Shown here piece after piece: positions 1-6,565 of a stretch of DNA of 31,132 nt; position 1 is the first letter of the stretch; every line of letters begins with the position of its first letter. The translations under genes and the position numbers were made by a program. Under the pieces are notes generated by a model that made no database searches, was not told where the DNA came from, and saw only the letters and a program-made list of their open reading frames with translations. The stretch is from BHER01 sp051652245 (GTDB lineage Bacteria; Bacillota_I; Bacilli_A; Culicoidibacterales; Culicoidibacteraceae): the NCBI GenBank assembly GCA_051652245.1, contig JBOFTV010000007.1, forward strand, positions 1-31,132, read 5' to 3'.

Positions 1-247
1 TCCTCATCATTCCAATATTTTTTGAGCGATTTGATGAGAAACAGGAATTTTTTTGTTTGATTTTGCATAAGGATACCAACTTTCAAATATGATATGGATT
101 TTCCGTCCATTCACCTTTAATTATTGGCGGTTTTTGTTCGTGTCAAGCTTTTTCGCGCAAAAAGAAAAGGAATTCGGCCCCTTATATTAGGGAGGAAATT
201 CCTTAACTTACGAACATTGACTAGTCAGCAGAAATAGAACCAAGACA
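1..247. other. Window edge with no supportable gene
   Basis: I see no gene I can support here. On the minus strand two short overlapping frames are open towards the window start, one beginning near 107 (ATG) and one near 110 (GTG, about 36 codons). Neither has recognisable family similarity. The stretch lies beyond the 3' end of the IS66 remnant, so it may be decayed element or flanking DNA. I saw no clear IS66 terminal inverted repeat. Confidence 0.5.
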
Positions 248-554
248 TCAAGTTCTTGGCTCCAATACGATGTTTTGTGAGAATGATTTTTTGAACACCT
301 CATAATAATTTTGCTTGTTTTTCTTCGCAGTTTGCATCAGGCTACAAATAATAAAAAAGTTCTCCGTCCGGATTCACTTCTAAAACAACCCGAAACTTTC
401 ATCTTTGTCTTCGTCATTCGTATAGCACGCTCTGCCATATTGTTATCAAATGCTACTTCAAAATCAGTCACAAATCGCATATGTTCTGCCTGATATTTAA
501 GCAGACGATCCACTAAAAGTTTCTCCGGATGGAATGGATTGTCTGCTTTTCAAT
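248..554 (-). pseudogene. IS66-family transposase (TnpC) C-terminal remnant
   Basis: Reading the minus strand from about 551 gives an open frame that starts just after an in-frame TGA. It contains the IS66 TnpC C-terminal signature: residues like FDNNMAERAIRMTK, then KVSGCFRSESG. The Glu of the DNN-x-AER block is the last acidic residue of the family's DDE catalytic triad. This frame stops near 340. The alignment resumes in another frame (LMQTAKKNKQNYYEVFKKSF) and ends at the TGA at 248-250, so there is at least one frameshift. About 100 codons remain of a protein that usually has 450-550, and the N-terminus and the tnpA/tnpB partners are absent. The fragment stops just short of the terminator of the neighbouring membrane-protein gene. 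It is certainly non-functional. The family call is firm, the exact ends are approximate. Confidence 0.85.
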
Positions 555-588
555 GTTTTTTTGACATGTTATTCATTTTTTATACAAC

Positions 589-621
589 AAAAGGCGTGAA
601 CCTCTCTGAGGCACGCCTTTT
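589..621 (-). terminator. Rho-independent terminator after the celB operon
   Basis: Arms 589-598 and 612-621 (AAAAGGCGTG / CACGCCTTTT) pair perfectly over 10 bp, with a further CTC/GAG pairing in the loop. The minus-strand transcript continues into a U-rich run. It lies 15 bases beyond the stop codon of the small membrane-protein gene. Confidence 0.85.
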
Positions 622-636
622 GTCACCTGTTCGCTT

Positions 637-972
637 TCATTTCTTTTTCTTTTGATTTGTCGTACTATAAGGGTTCATTTTCTCTGCTTGTTTTGTCAAA
701 CTTGCAACTGTTTCAAAAGTAAGATGTGCAACAATGCCTACATAGTAACATAGAAATGGTGCCAATACAAATAATAGGTAAACATCTGGTAATAAGTATG
801 CTGCTAAAAACAGAATACTTATGAATATTACAAAACCCACGGGTATAATAATTATTCTTTTCATATACTTTTTATGCTTATACTTTTTAACCAGCTTTTG
901 GCTTGACATATTTGTTATCCAAAAGACAACCACAAAGTAACCTATTAGTAAGTATGTAATATATTGTTGCAT
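637..972 (-). CDS. Small membrane protein of unknown function
   Basis: I do not recognise this 111-residue protein. It has a hydrophobic N-terminal helix (about residues 5-20), a basic loop rich in Lys (about 25-39), two further hydrophobic helices (about 39-60 and 64-85), and a hydrophilic tail ending in KKKK. Three membrane segments are likely. It starts 21 bases after the celB stop, and no promoter is visible between them. The strong terminator at 589-621 closes the pair, so it is probably co-transcribed with the PTS permease. The ribosome site is weak (AAGGAAAG about 17 bases upstream). It may be an accessory to sugar uptake, or simply a passenger. Context is the only functional clue. Confidence 0.65.
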   Translation of the reverse strand: MQQYITYLLIGYFVVVFWITNMSSQKLVKKYKHKKYMKRIIIIPVGFVIFISILFLAAYLLPDVYLLFVLAPFLCYYVGIVAHLTFETVASLTKQAEKMNPYSTTNQKKKK

Positions 973-993
973 CTTAATCGCTCTTTTCTTTCC

Positions 994-2337
994 TTATTTT
1001 GATTCTACGGCTTGCTCTTCAGCAAATAATTTTTTGTCGTATGCTTTGAAAAATGGGAAGTATACAATTGTTGAAATTATAATACAAACCAAGCATAATA
1101 CTATTGCGCGCCAATCCCACATTGTTCCCATCCACGCTCCAAGAGGTGCTGGAAGCGTCCATGGAGGCCTTGTAACCATCGCATTAACTAATCCCATGTA
1201 GTGAGCTGCTCCTGCGGCAAGTGACATTAACAATGGTGCAAGCATAAATGGAATAATCAATATTGGATTCATTACAATTGGTAAACCAAATATTACTGGT
1301 TCGTTAATATTAAATAGTGCTGGTACAATTGTTACACGGCCCATTTGTTTTAAAAATTGTGACCTTGCAAAAAGGAGTAGGAAACATAAACCAAGTGTTG
1401 CACCCGATCCACCAATCCAAATATACCATTGTAAGAATTGCTCGGGAAACATGTTGTATTCACTACCTGCTAAAACAGCATTTCCTGTTGTTTGGAAAAC
1501 ATCTCCATTGTGTGCAATTGCTTGTTCCCAAAATGGTCGAACAATTGTTCCAACAAGGGAAACACCATGTAATCCAAAGCTCCATAGGAATGTAACAAGG
1601 AATACAATAAGAATGATTCCAAGTAAATTATCCCCCACTAAAAACCTTGATATAGGGCTTAGAATGATTGTAATAAGTTGATTTAAATCAAAACCAATTA
1701 CAAAACGTAATGTCCAAACAAACAAAATAACAAAACCTGTAGAAAATAATGCCGCAAATGAGTTAGAAATTGCAGCGGGTACAGAATCCGGCATTTTTAC
1801 TGTGATGTTCCACTTCTTAAATAATCTTGTTACCTCTACAGCAAAAAGAGAATAAAGAATTGCCCCAAACAAGCTTGCCGAACCAAGGGATGCAACAGAT
1901 AAATATTGCCCCCCAGCAAGTTTACCAATACCAGCAGCATCAATAGCTTTTATCATATCGCCGGTAATAGTAACTGGTACAATTGAAAACAAGAAGGCAA
2001 TAACGGCAACCATACCTGAAGTTGTTGCATCCATCTCATATTCATTTCCTAAGGCAACACCAATACCAAATGCTGAATACAACGCCATTAATCCAACCGT
2101 TAAACGGAAAGCCATTAATAAATGTGTTTCTAACATCGGATTAATTGCTGCTAAAACATCTTTTTTCCAGTTAATCCCTAATGGATCAAGTGGAATATTT
2201 AGTAAAATTAAGAAAAAAGACCCAACAATAACAACTGGTATAGTTGCTACGATCCCGTTTCTAATAGCACGTAAATGCTTTTGCTCAGCAATTTTAGACA
2301 TTGTTGGCAATAACTTCTGTTCTAATAAGTTTAACAT
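994..2337 (-). CDS. celB: PTS cellobiose/lactose-type sugar permease, EIIC
   Basis: This is the membrane-embedded EIIC component of a phosphotransferase system of the Lac/Cel (cellobiose, chitobiose, lactose) family. It carries the sugar across the membrane while EIIB phosphorylates it. The 447 residues match the family length. An N-terminal amphipathic segment precedes about ten hydrophobic helices. The conserved substrate-site block NINEPVIFGLPIVMNP lies about two-thirds along, followed by TRPPWTLPAPLGAWM, typical of CelB/LicC. The start has an AGGAGG site 9 bases upstream. No EIIA, EIIB or 6-phospho-glycosidase gene is adjacent, so these partners must be encoded elsewhere. Upstream lie a sigma-A promoter and a strong palindromic operator, suggesting repression by a LacI/CcpA-type regulator. 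The exact sugar cannot be told from sequence. Confidence 0.93.
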   Translation of the reverse strand: MLNLLEQKLLPTMSKIAEQKHLRAIRNGIVATIPVVIVGSFFLILLNIPLDPLGINWKKDVLAAINPMLETHLLMAFRLTVGLMALYSAFGIGVALGNEYEMDATTSGMVAVIAFLFSIVPVTITGDMIKAIDAAGIGKLAGGQYLSVASLGSASLFGAILYSLFAVEVTRLFKKWNITVKMPDSVPAAISNSFAALFSTGFVILFVWTLRFVIGFDLNQLITIILSPISRFLVGDNLLGIILIVFLVTFLWSFGLHGVSLVGTIVRPFWEQAIAHNGDVFQTTGNAVLAGSEYNMFPEQFLQWYIWIGGSGATLGLCFLLLFARSQFLKQMGRVTIVPALFNINEPVIFGLPIVMNPILIIPFMLAPLLMSLAAGAAHYMGLVNAMVTRPPWTLPAPLGAWMGTMWDWRAIVLCLVCIIISTIVYFPFFKAYDKKLFAEEQAVESK

Positions 2338-2383
2338 AAAAAAATTCCTCCTATAAATTCATCTGCTGCTTTAACATAAAACT

Positions 2384-2417
2384 AAACTTCATGTGTAAAG
2401 GCTTACACATGAAGTTT
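2384..2417 (-). promoter_or_regulatory. Palindromic operator over the celB start site, cre-like core
   Basis: Two perfect 15-bp arms (2384-2398 and 2403-2417) flank a 4-base centre. The core at 2394-2407, read on the minus strand as TGTAAGCCTTTACA, fits the CcpA cre consensus TGWAARCGYTWNCW at 13 of 14 positions; only the central G differs. The palindrome covers the promoter's -10 and likely start site, a classic repression position. It could bind CcpA or another LacI-family repressor. It could also form a hairpin in the leader RNA. Confidence 0.75.
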
Positions 2418-2441
2418 ATCATGAATATCAGGTAATTTCAA
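2413..2441 (-). promoter_or_regulatory. Predicted sigma-A promoter of celB
   Basis: On the minus strand, -35 TTGAAA (2436-2441) and -10 TAAACT (2413-2418) are separated by 17 bases. Transcription would start near 2406, inside the palindromic operator and about 70 bases before the celB start codon. Confidence 0.6.
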
Positions 2442-2895
2442 TAGGAAAAATGGATTTGCAATTTATTTTCACTAGACATAAAGCTGTTCACTTTTTTCTC
2501 TGAATTTAACTTGCTAATAGATTACATTAAATTAACATATTTTTTATTTTTTGAGGTATTTTTTCAAAAAGAAGGAATATTTTATGAAAAAATACCAGAT
2601 AAAACCGCTTCCAAGAAAACATTACCAAGTAAAACCGCTTTCTTTGCAAAAAAATTTCAATAAATGAAATTAAATTAAAACGGGAAAAGCTAGAGGAAAT
2701 GCCTTTTTTTGGGTAAAGCAGACCAAAAACACAGCAAAATATGATTCTTTTAGGTAATTAGTGTTTCCTACTAATAAAAATAGCAGCTGAAAAATCAGGA
2801 TAAGACTCACATTATAAAATTTCATTGCATTTACATAAAAAAAACATATTTTACGCAATGATTTGTATCACTATTATTACACTAATAGCAATATT
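2442..2895. other. Long AT-rich spacer between sodA terminator and celB promoter
   Basis: This stretch of about 450 bases carries no convincing gene. A 62-codon minus-strand frame (2670-2858) lacks a ribosome site and has no recognisable similarity. The only structure I see is the pair of direct repeats at 2593-2640. Together with the celB operator this makes an unusually long control region for one PTS gene in an otherwise tightly packed window. Confidence 0.6.
2593..2640. repeat. Two 18-bp direct repeats at 30-bp period
   Basis: TACCAGATAAAACCGCTT (2593-2610) and TACCAAGTAAAACCGCTT (2623-2640) differ at two positions and are offset by exactly 30 bp, about three helical turns. Each contains a cre-like core on the plus strand (2600-2613 and 2630-2643), matching TGWAARCGYTWNCW at 12 of 14 positions with an intact central CG. 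They lie about 160 bp upstream of the celB promoter and may be auxiliary operator sites. Confidence 0.6.
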
Positions 2896-2950
2896 AAAAA
2901 AAAGTCGAGCCATTCTCTCGTGTAATACGGGAGCTGAATCGACTTTTTTT
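2896..2950 (-). terminator. Terminator after sodA, probably bidirectional
   Basis: Outer arms AAGTCGA (2902-2908) and TCGACTT (2939-2945) enclose an inner imperfect CTCTCGT/ACGGGAG stem. A-tracts and T-tracts flank both sides, so it could stop transcripts from either direction. It lies about 50 bases beyond the sodA stop. Confidence 0.8.
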
Positions 2951-2998
2951 AGCAAGTTACGTTGCTGGATCAGATTTTTTATTTGCTAAAAGGAATTA

Positions 2999-3610
2999 TT
3001 ATTTTGCAATTGCTGCGTCATAGTTTGCTTCAACAGCATCCCAATTAACAACTGTCCAAAATGCGCTAACATAATCAGGGCGTAAATTTTGATAGTTCAA
3101 ATAGTATGCATGTTCCCAAACATCTAACCCAAGGATGGCAATTTTGCCTTCCATGATTGGCGCATCTTGGTTTGGTGTGCTGATTACTTCTAATGTATCT
3201 CCAGAAAGGACTAGCCAGGCCCAACCAGAACCAAAGCGTGTCTTGGCAGCTGTTTCAAAGGCTGTTTTAAAAGCTTCAACACTACCAAAAGCTGTAATAA
3301 GAGCTGTTTCCAACTTGCTTGATAATGTTGATGTTCCCACTGGAGCAAGTGTTTTCCAAAATAATGAATGGTTGAAATGTCCTCCACCATTGTTACGGAC
3401 TGCACCTTTAATAGCTGCAGGTAAATCATTTAGACCAACTAGTAACTCTTCGATCGTTTTATTTTGTAAGTCTGGATGATTTTCTAATGCTAAGTTAAGG
3501 TTAGTAACATAGGCATTATGATGTTTTCCGTGGTGAATCTCCATCGTTTTCGCATCAATAACCGGTTCTAACGCCTCAAATGAATAGCCTAATTCTGGTA
3601 ATTTAAACAT
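2999..3610 (-). CDS. sodA: Superoxide dismutase, Mn-type (Mn/Fe family)
   Basis: A cytoplasmic enzyme that converts superoxide to oxygen and hydrogen peroxide. The 203 residues are full length. The four metal ligands are visible: His26 (MEIHHGKHH), His81 (NHSLFW), Asp163 and His167 (DVWEHAYY). The Gly-Gly before the second ligand (GGGHFNHSLFW) and the Gln in TPNQDAPI (Gln148) are the manganese-type pattern; Fe enzymes usually place the Gln in the other position. Manganese, or use of either metal, is the best inference. It starts with ATG behind AGGAGG. It has its own likely promoter at 3645-3673 and terminator at 2896-2950, so it is probably a single-gene unit. Its presence suggests the organism meets oxygen. 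Confidence 0.96.
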   Translation of the reverse strand: MFKLPELGYSFEALEPVIDAKTMEIHHGKHHNAYVTNLNLALENHPDLQNKTIEELLVGLNDLPAAIKGAVRNNGGGHFNHSLFWKTLAPVGTSTLSSKLETALITAFGSVEAFKTAFETAAKTRFGSGWAWLVLSGDTLEVISTPNQDAPIMEGKIAILGLDVWEHAYYLNYQNLRPDYVSAFWTVVNWDAVEANYDAAIAK

Positions 3611-3644
3611 AATATATTCCTCCTATTATTTTTTTGATAATTCC

Positions 3645-3673
3645 ATTGTATCCTAATTTACACAATAATACAA
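3645..3673 (-). promoter_or_regulatory. Predicted sigma-A promoter of sodA
   Basis: Minus-strand -35 TTGTAT (3668-3673) and -10 TACAAT (3645-3650) have 17-base spacing. The -35 overlaps the tail of the gapN terminator. The -10 is good and the -35 only fair. Confidence 0.5.
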
Positions 3674-3698
3674 ACAAAGCGACTTTAAATGCTTCGTT
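3673..3698 (-). terminator. Weak terminator overlapping the gapN stop
   Basis: Arms AACAAAGC (3673-3680) and GCTTCGTT (3691-3698) form an 8-bp stem with one G-U pair on the minus-strand transcript. The U-content downstream is modest. The stem includes the gapN stop codon region. Confidence 0.5.
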
Positions 3699-5124
3699 AT
3701 TTTGTTTTAATAACAATTGAGCGAATACGTGACATGCTTTCAATGCTGTATCGGATTCCCTGAACACCAATCCCCGACTGTTTAACACCTAAAAAGGGGA
3801 AATTATCTGGACCTCTTTGTGTTTTGGCATTAATTTGAATTGTTCCAACATCTAACCTATGAGCAATCTCCATTGCTTTTTCTTGATTTTTCGTAAAAAT
3901 TGAAGCTTGTAGTCCATAGATAGATTCATTGTTTAAGGCAATCATTTCTTCTACTGTATTGACACGAATAATTGGCAAAATTGGGGCAAATGGTTCAACC
4001 CAGGCAATATCCATATCTCTTGTTACATTATCTAAAAGTGCTGGCCACATTAAATTATTTTCATGTTTGAATTCTAATAGCGGTAATGCACCTTTGGTGA
4101 TTGCATCGTCGTATAATGCTTTCGCTTTTTCAATTGACCGCATGTTTATAAGTGGTGTAATCACAGCATTTTCAAATGGTAACCCAACTTCTAATTGCTC
4201 GACTTTTGCTTGTAATTGCGCAACAAAGGCATCGGCAATTTCATGTGTAACAAAAACACGTTTAATTGCTGTACATCGCTGTCCTGAATAACTAAACGCT
4301 CCATTGACAATTTCATTAACAGCTAAATCAATATCAGCATCTGGTAAAACTAAGGCGGCATCTTTTCCACCTAATTCAAGTAATAGCGGCTTTAATCCAG
4401 ACAGATTACCAATTTTGGCACCAACTTCTGTGCTTCCAGTAAAATTGATGAAATCAATGCTTGGGTGCTGTAGTAAGTAATCACCAATTTCACTCCCTTT
4501 TCCCGTAACACTTGTAATGACACCTGCAGGTATGCCCGAATCAACAAGTACCTTAATAAATTCTAATGAACTTAAGGCCCCCTGACTTGGTGGTTTAACA
4601 ATTACACTATTACCCGCAATTAAAGCGGGAATAATTTTTGATGCGGATAGATTAATGGGATAATTAAATGGTGTAATCGCTAAAACAGTTCCAATTTCTA
4701 CGCGTGAGACAAGAGCAATTTTATTAGCACCATTCTCGTAAGCTTCCCCATTAATAACTTCGCCCTGCATTCGTAACCCTTCTTCAGCCGTATAGCGAAT
4801 TAAATCAATTGTTCGCAGAATTTCCTGCTTTGATGCCTCGAAACTTTTAGCAATTTCTTGCATCAATAATAGTGAAATCTCTTCTAGTCTTTGTTCAAGA
4901 ATAATTGCTGCATTATTAAGCATTTCAACTTTCTTTTTAATTGGAACTTGGCGCCATGTCAAGCCACCTAATTTTGCCTTTTGAATGGCAATATCAATTT
5001 CAGCTTGTGTCATCGCAGGGACGCTCCCCAAGTAACTATTATCTATTGGTGAATAAACATCAATAGAATTTTCCGAGTCTTTCCAGACTCCATTGACAAT
5101 GTTCTTGTATTTATTTGTTTTCAT
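3697..5124 (-). CDS. gapN: NADP-dependent non-phosphorylating glyceraldehyde-3-phosphate dehydrogenase
   Basis: This aldehyde dehydrogenase-family enzyme oxidises glyceraldehyde 3-phosphate straight to 3-phosphoglycerate. It makes NADPH and bypasses the ATP-yielding step of glycolysis. The 475 residues are full length. Glu250 (LELGGKD) and the nucleophile Cys284 (GQRCTA) sit at the same numbers as in the Streptococcus mutans enzyme. The C-terminal KTQRGPDNFPFLG and GIQG/GVQG-type blocks are specific to GapN. One oddity: the usual WEEPFGP motif reads WVEPFAP, so one acidic residue is lost and Gly becomes Ala, while the cofactor-binding second Glu remains. The start has AAAGGAG 6-7 bases upstream. 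It lies between ldh and sodA, with a palindromic operator at its promoter. NADPH supply is its likely role. Confidence 0.93.
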   Translation of the reverse strand: MKTNKYKNIVNGVWKDSENSIDVYSPIDNSYLGSVPAMTQAEIDIAIQKAKLGGLTWRQVPIKKKVEMLNNAAIILEQRLEEISLLLMQEIAKSFEASKQEILRTIDLIRYTAEEGLRMQGEVINGEAYENGANKIALVSRVEIGTVLAITPFNYPINLSASKIIPALIAGNSVIVKPPSQGALSSLEFIKVLVDSGIPAGVITSVTGKGSEIGDYLLQHPSIDFINFTGSTEVGAKIGNLSGLKPLLLELGGKDAALVLPDADIDLAVNEIVNGAFSYSGQRCTAIKRVFVTHEIADAFVAQLQAKVEQLEVGLPFENAVITPLINMRSIEKAKALYDDAITKGALPLLEFKHENNLMWPALLDNVTRDMDIAWVEPFAPILPIIRVNTVEEMIALNNESIYGLQASIFTKNQEKAMEIAHRLDVGTIQINAKTQRGPDNFPFLGVKQSGIGVQGIRYSIESMSRIRSIVIKTK

Positions 5125-5174
5125 CTTTCTATCTCCTTTACTACTACAATGACAATTGCATTGCTTAATTTAAT

Positions 5175-5211
5175 ATTATATATCATCTTACGCATTTATG
5201 CGACTAAGATG
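5175..5211 (-). promoter_or_regulatory. gapN promoter with upstream palindromic operator
   Basis: A two-part inverted repeat spans 5184-5211. Outer arms CATCTTA (5184-5190) and TAAGATG (5205-5211), and inner arms CGCAT (5191-5195) and ATGCG (5198-5202), meet around TT, with a 2-base bulge on one side. It directly abuts a -10 TATAAT (5175-5180 on the minus strand), preceded by a TG that could make an extended -10. No good -35 is visible; the palindrome occupies its place. This suits a repressor site or an activator-dependent promoter. The regulator is unknown. Confidence 0.6.
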
Positions 5212-5224
5212 CATTATTCTATGA

Positions 5225-5255
5225 AAAAAAAGTATAATATGTATATACTTTTTTT
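5225..5255 (-). terminator. A/T-rich terminator after ldh
   Basis: Arms 5225-5236 and 5244-5255 (AAAAAAAGTATA / TATACTTTTTTT) pair perfectly over 12 bp around a 7-base loop, 8 bases beyond the ldh stop. The stem is weak in GC but ends in a long U run. Confidence 0.7.
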
Positions 5256-5262
5256 AAAAAAA

Positions 5263-6225
5263 TTACAAAATATCTTCGACGCTGTCTCTAATAACAGCTT
5301 TTAGTTCCGTTATCGACTTAGTCAGTTTCTCGTGATCTTTAGGTGTTAAATCTAGTTCTATTAGCTCTTTTACACCCGTCCTACCAAGAACTGCTGGTAC
5401 ACCAATGTAGATATCATTGTGGCCATAGTGATTTTCTAGTGCTACTGACAACGTGAAAATTGCAGCCTCATCTGAAAAAATCGCTTTAACAATTCTTGCA
5501 AGTCCCATACCTATTCCATAATAGGTTGCCTTTTTCGCCTCAATAATTTTATAAGCGGCATCCCTTACCTGAACATAGATGTCTTCCAGTGCAGCTTCAG
5601 AATACGTGCCTTTATCCTCTAAATATTTAATTAATGGCTTTGCGCCAACATATGCATTAGACCATGGAATAAATGACGAATCACCATGTTCAGCCATTAC
5701 ATAAGCAGTAATGCTGTTACTTGAAATACCTGTATAGTTTCCAAGAAGGTATTGTAATCTTGATGTATCTAATACTGTACCTGAACCAATTACTTGTGCT
5801 GTTGGCAATCCTGATACTTTTTGAACAACATATGTCATAATATCAACAGGATTTGAGGCCACAACAATAATTCCAGAAAATTTGTTTTTCATAATTTCCT
5901 GTGTAATGCTTTTAATTATTTTAGCATTTTTAGCTGTTAGATCGAGTCGTGTCTCTCCTGGTAATTGTGGAGCCCCTGCTGTAATAACAACAATATCAAC
6001 ATACTCACAATCAGCATATGATCCGGCATAAATTTTTGTTGTTGTTGGCGCAAAGGCAATCCCATGATTTAAATCCATTGCTTCTCCAACTGTCTTTTCG
6101 CGGCTTAAGTCAATTAAAACCAGCTCATCGGTAATTCCTTGATTAATGAGTGAATAAGCAAAACTCATTCCTACAAAACCAGTACCTACTAACGCCACAC
6201 GGCGGGCATCTCTTGCAGTTGCCAT
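5263..6225 (-). CDS. ldh: L-lactate dehydrogenase
   Basis: Reduces pyruvate to L-lactate and regenerates NAD+, the main redox sink of a lactic fermenter. The 320 residues are typical. The NAD-binding GTGFVG lies at 14-19. The substrate loop GAPQLPGETRLDL holds Gln87, which favours pyruvate over oxaloacetate, and Arg93. VLDTSR gives the catalytic-pair Asp153 and Arg156, and AEHGDS gives His180. The Gln at position 87 argues for lactate rather than malate dehydrogenase. The gene has its own good promoter at 6263-6292 and a terminator just downstream, so it is a single-gene unit next to gapN. The ribosome site is weak (GGGGATG region). Confidence 0.95.
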   Translation of the reverse strand: MATARDARRVALVGTGFVGMSFAYSLINQGITDELVLIDLSREKTVGEAMDLNHGIAFAPTTTKIYAGSYADCEYVDIVVITAGAPQLPGETRLDLTAKNAKIIKSITQEIMKNKFSGIIVVASNPVDIMTYVVQKVSGLPTAQVIGSGTVLDTSRLQYLLGNYTGISSNSITAYVMAEHGDSSFIPWSNAYVGAKPLIKYLEDKGTYSEAALEDIYVQVRDAAYKIIEAKKATYYGIGMGLARIVKAIFSDEAAIFTLSVALENHYGHNDIYIGVPAVLGRTGVKELIELDLTPKDHEKLTKSITELKAVIRDSVEDIL

Positions 6226-6262
6226 AATATCATCCCCAACTTTCTTATTTATTGATATCTCA

Positions 6263-6292
6263 ATTGTATCGTATATCAGTTACATTTTTCAA
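6263..6292 (-). promoter_or_regulatory. Predicted sigma-A promoter of ldh
   Basis: Minus-strand -35 TTGAAA (6287-6292) and -10 TACAAT (6263-6268) have 18-base spacing, about 38 bases before the start codon. I see no Rex-type operator (TTGTGA...TCACAA) nearby. Confidence 0.7.
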
Positions 6293-6340
6293 GTATAATA
6301 GTAAGCTTTCCCGTAAATTGGTACCATACCATTTATTCTG

Positions 6341-6365
6341 AAAAAAAAAGAAGGATATACTCCTT
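6341..6365 (-). terminator. Terminator overlapping the rpmG stop
   Basis: A short AAGGA/TCCTT stem (6351-6355 and 6361-6365) with a 5-base loop begins at the rpmG stop codon. On the minus transcript it is followed by nine consecutive U residues. The stem is short but the U tract is strong. It would end the rpsP-rpmG unit. Confidence 0.6.
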
Positions 6366-6513
6366 ATTTCTTTTCACGATGTAATGTCACTTTTTTCAAA
6401 CGTGGACAATATTTCTTTAATTCGATTCTTTCTGGATTTTCTCTTTTGTTCTTTTTAGAAATGTAGTTTTCGTCACCACATTCAGTACATTTTAAGATAA
6501 TATTTACTCGCAT
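6364..6513 (-). CDS. rpmG: 50S ribosomal protein L33
   Basis: A 49-residue ribosomal protein of the large subunit. The translation begins MRVNIILKCTECGDEN and ends TLHREKK, matching bacterial L33 throughout. Cys9, Cys12 and Cys36 are present, but the usual fourth zinc ligand is Leu39 (KYCPRLKK), so this is a three-Cys form between the zinc-binding and zinc-free types. The ATG is preceded by AAAAGGAGG at ideal spacing. It follows rpsP by 50 bases and is probably partly co-transcribed with it. In many Firmicutes rpsP is followed by rimM-trmD-rplS instead; none of these is here. Confidence 0.95.
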   Translation of the reverse strand: MRVNIILKCTECGDENYISKKNKRENPERIELKKYCPRLKKVTLHREKK

Positions 6514-6540
6514 CGGATTGCCTCCTTTTATTAAATTTTT

Positions 6541-6565
6541 AATGATTATTGCTTAAATAATCGTT
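6541..6565 (-). repeat. Inverted repeat between rpsP and rpmG
   Basis: Arms AATGATTATT (6541-6550) and AATAATCGTT (6556-6565) pair over 10 bp with one G-U, starting at the rpsP stop codon. There is no proper U tract afterwards, so it may be an RNA-stabilising hairpin or weak attenuator rather than a full terminator. Confidence 0.5.

Noticed and set aside
311..493. 60-codon plus-strand frame at the window start
   Set aside because: It is antisense to the IS66 transposase remnant, which explains the open frame.
2584..2650. CRISPR-like repeats
   Set aside because: Only two copies, imperfect, with a 12-base gap and no cas genes.
2670..2858. 62-codon minus-strand frame between sodA and celB
   Set aside because: No ribosome site, low-complexity hydrophobic composition and no recognisable similarity; AT-rich spacers give such frames by chance.
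6541..6565. Inverted repeat after rpsP as a full terminator
   Set aside because: No U tract follows, and the rpmG ribosome site comes soon after; kept only as a repeat.
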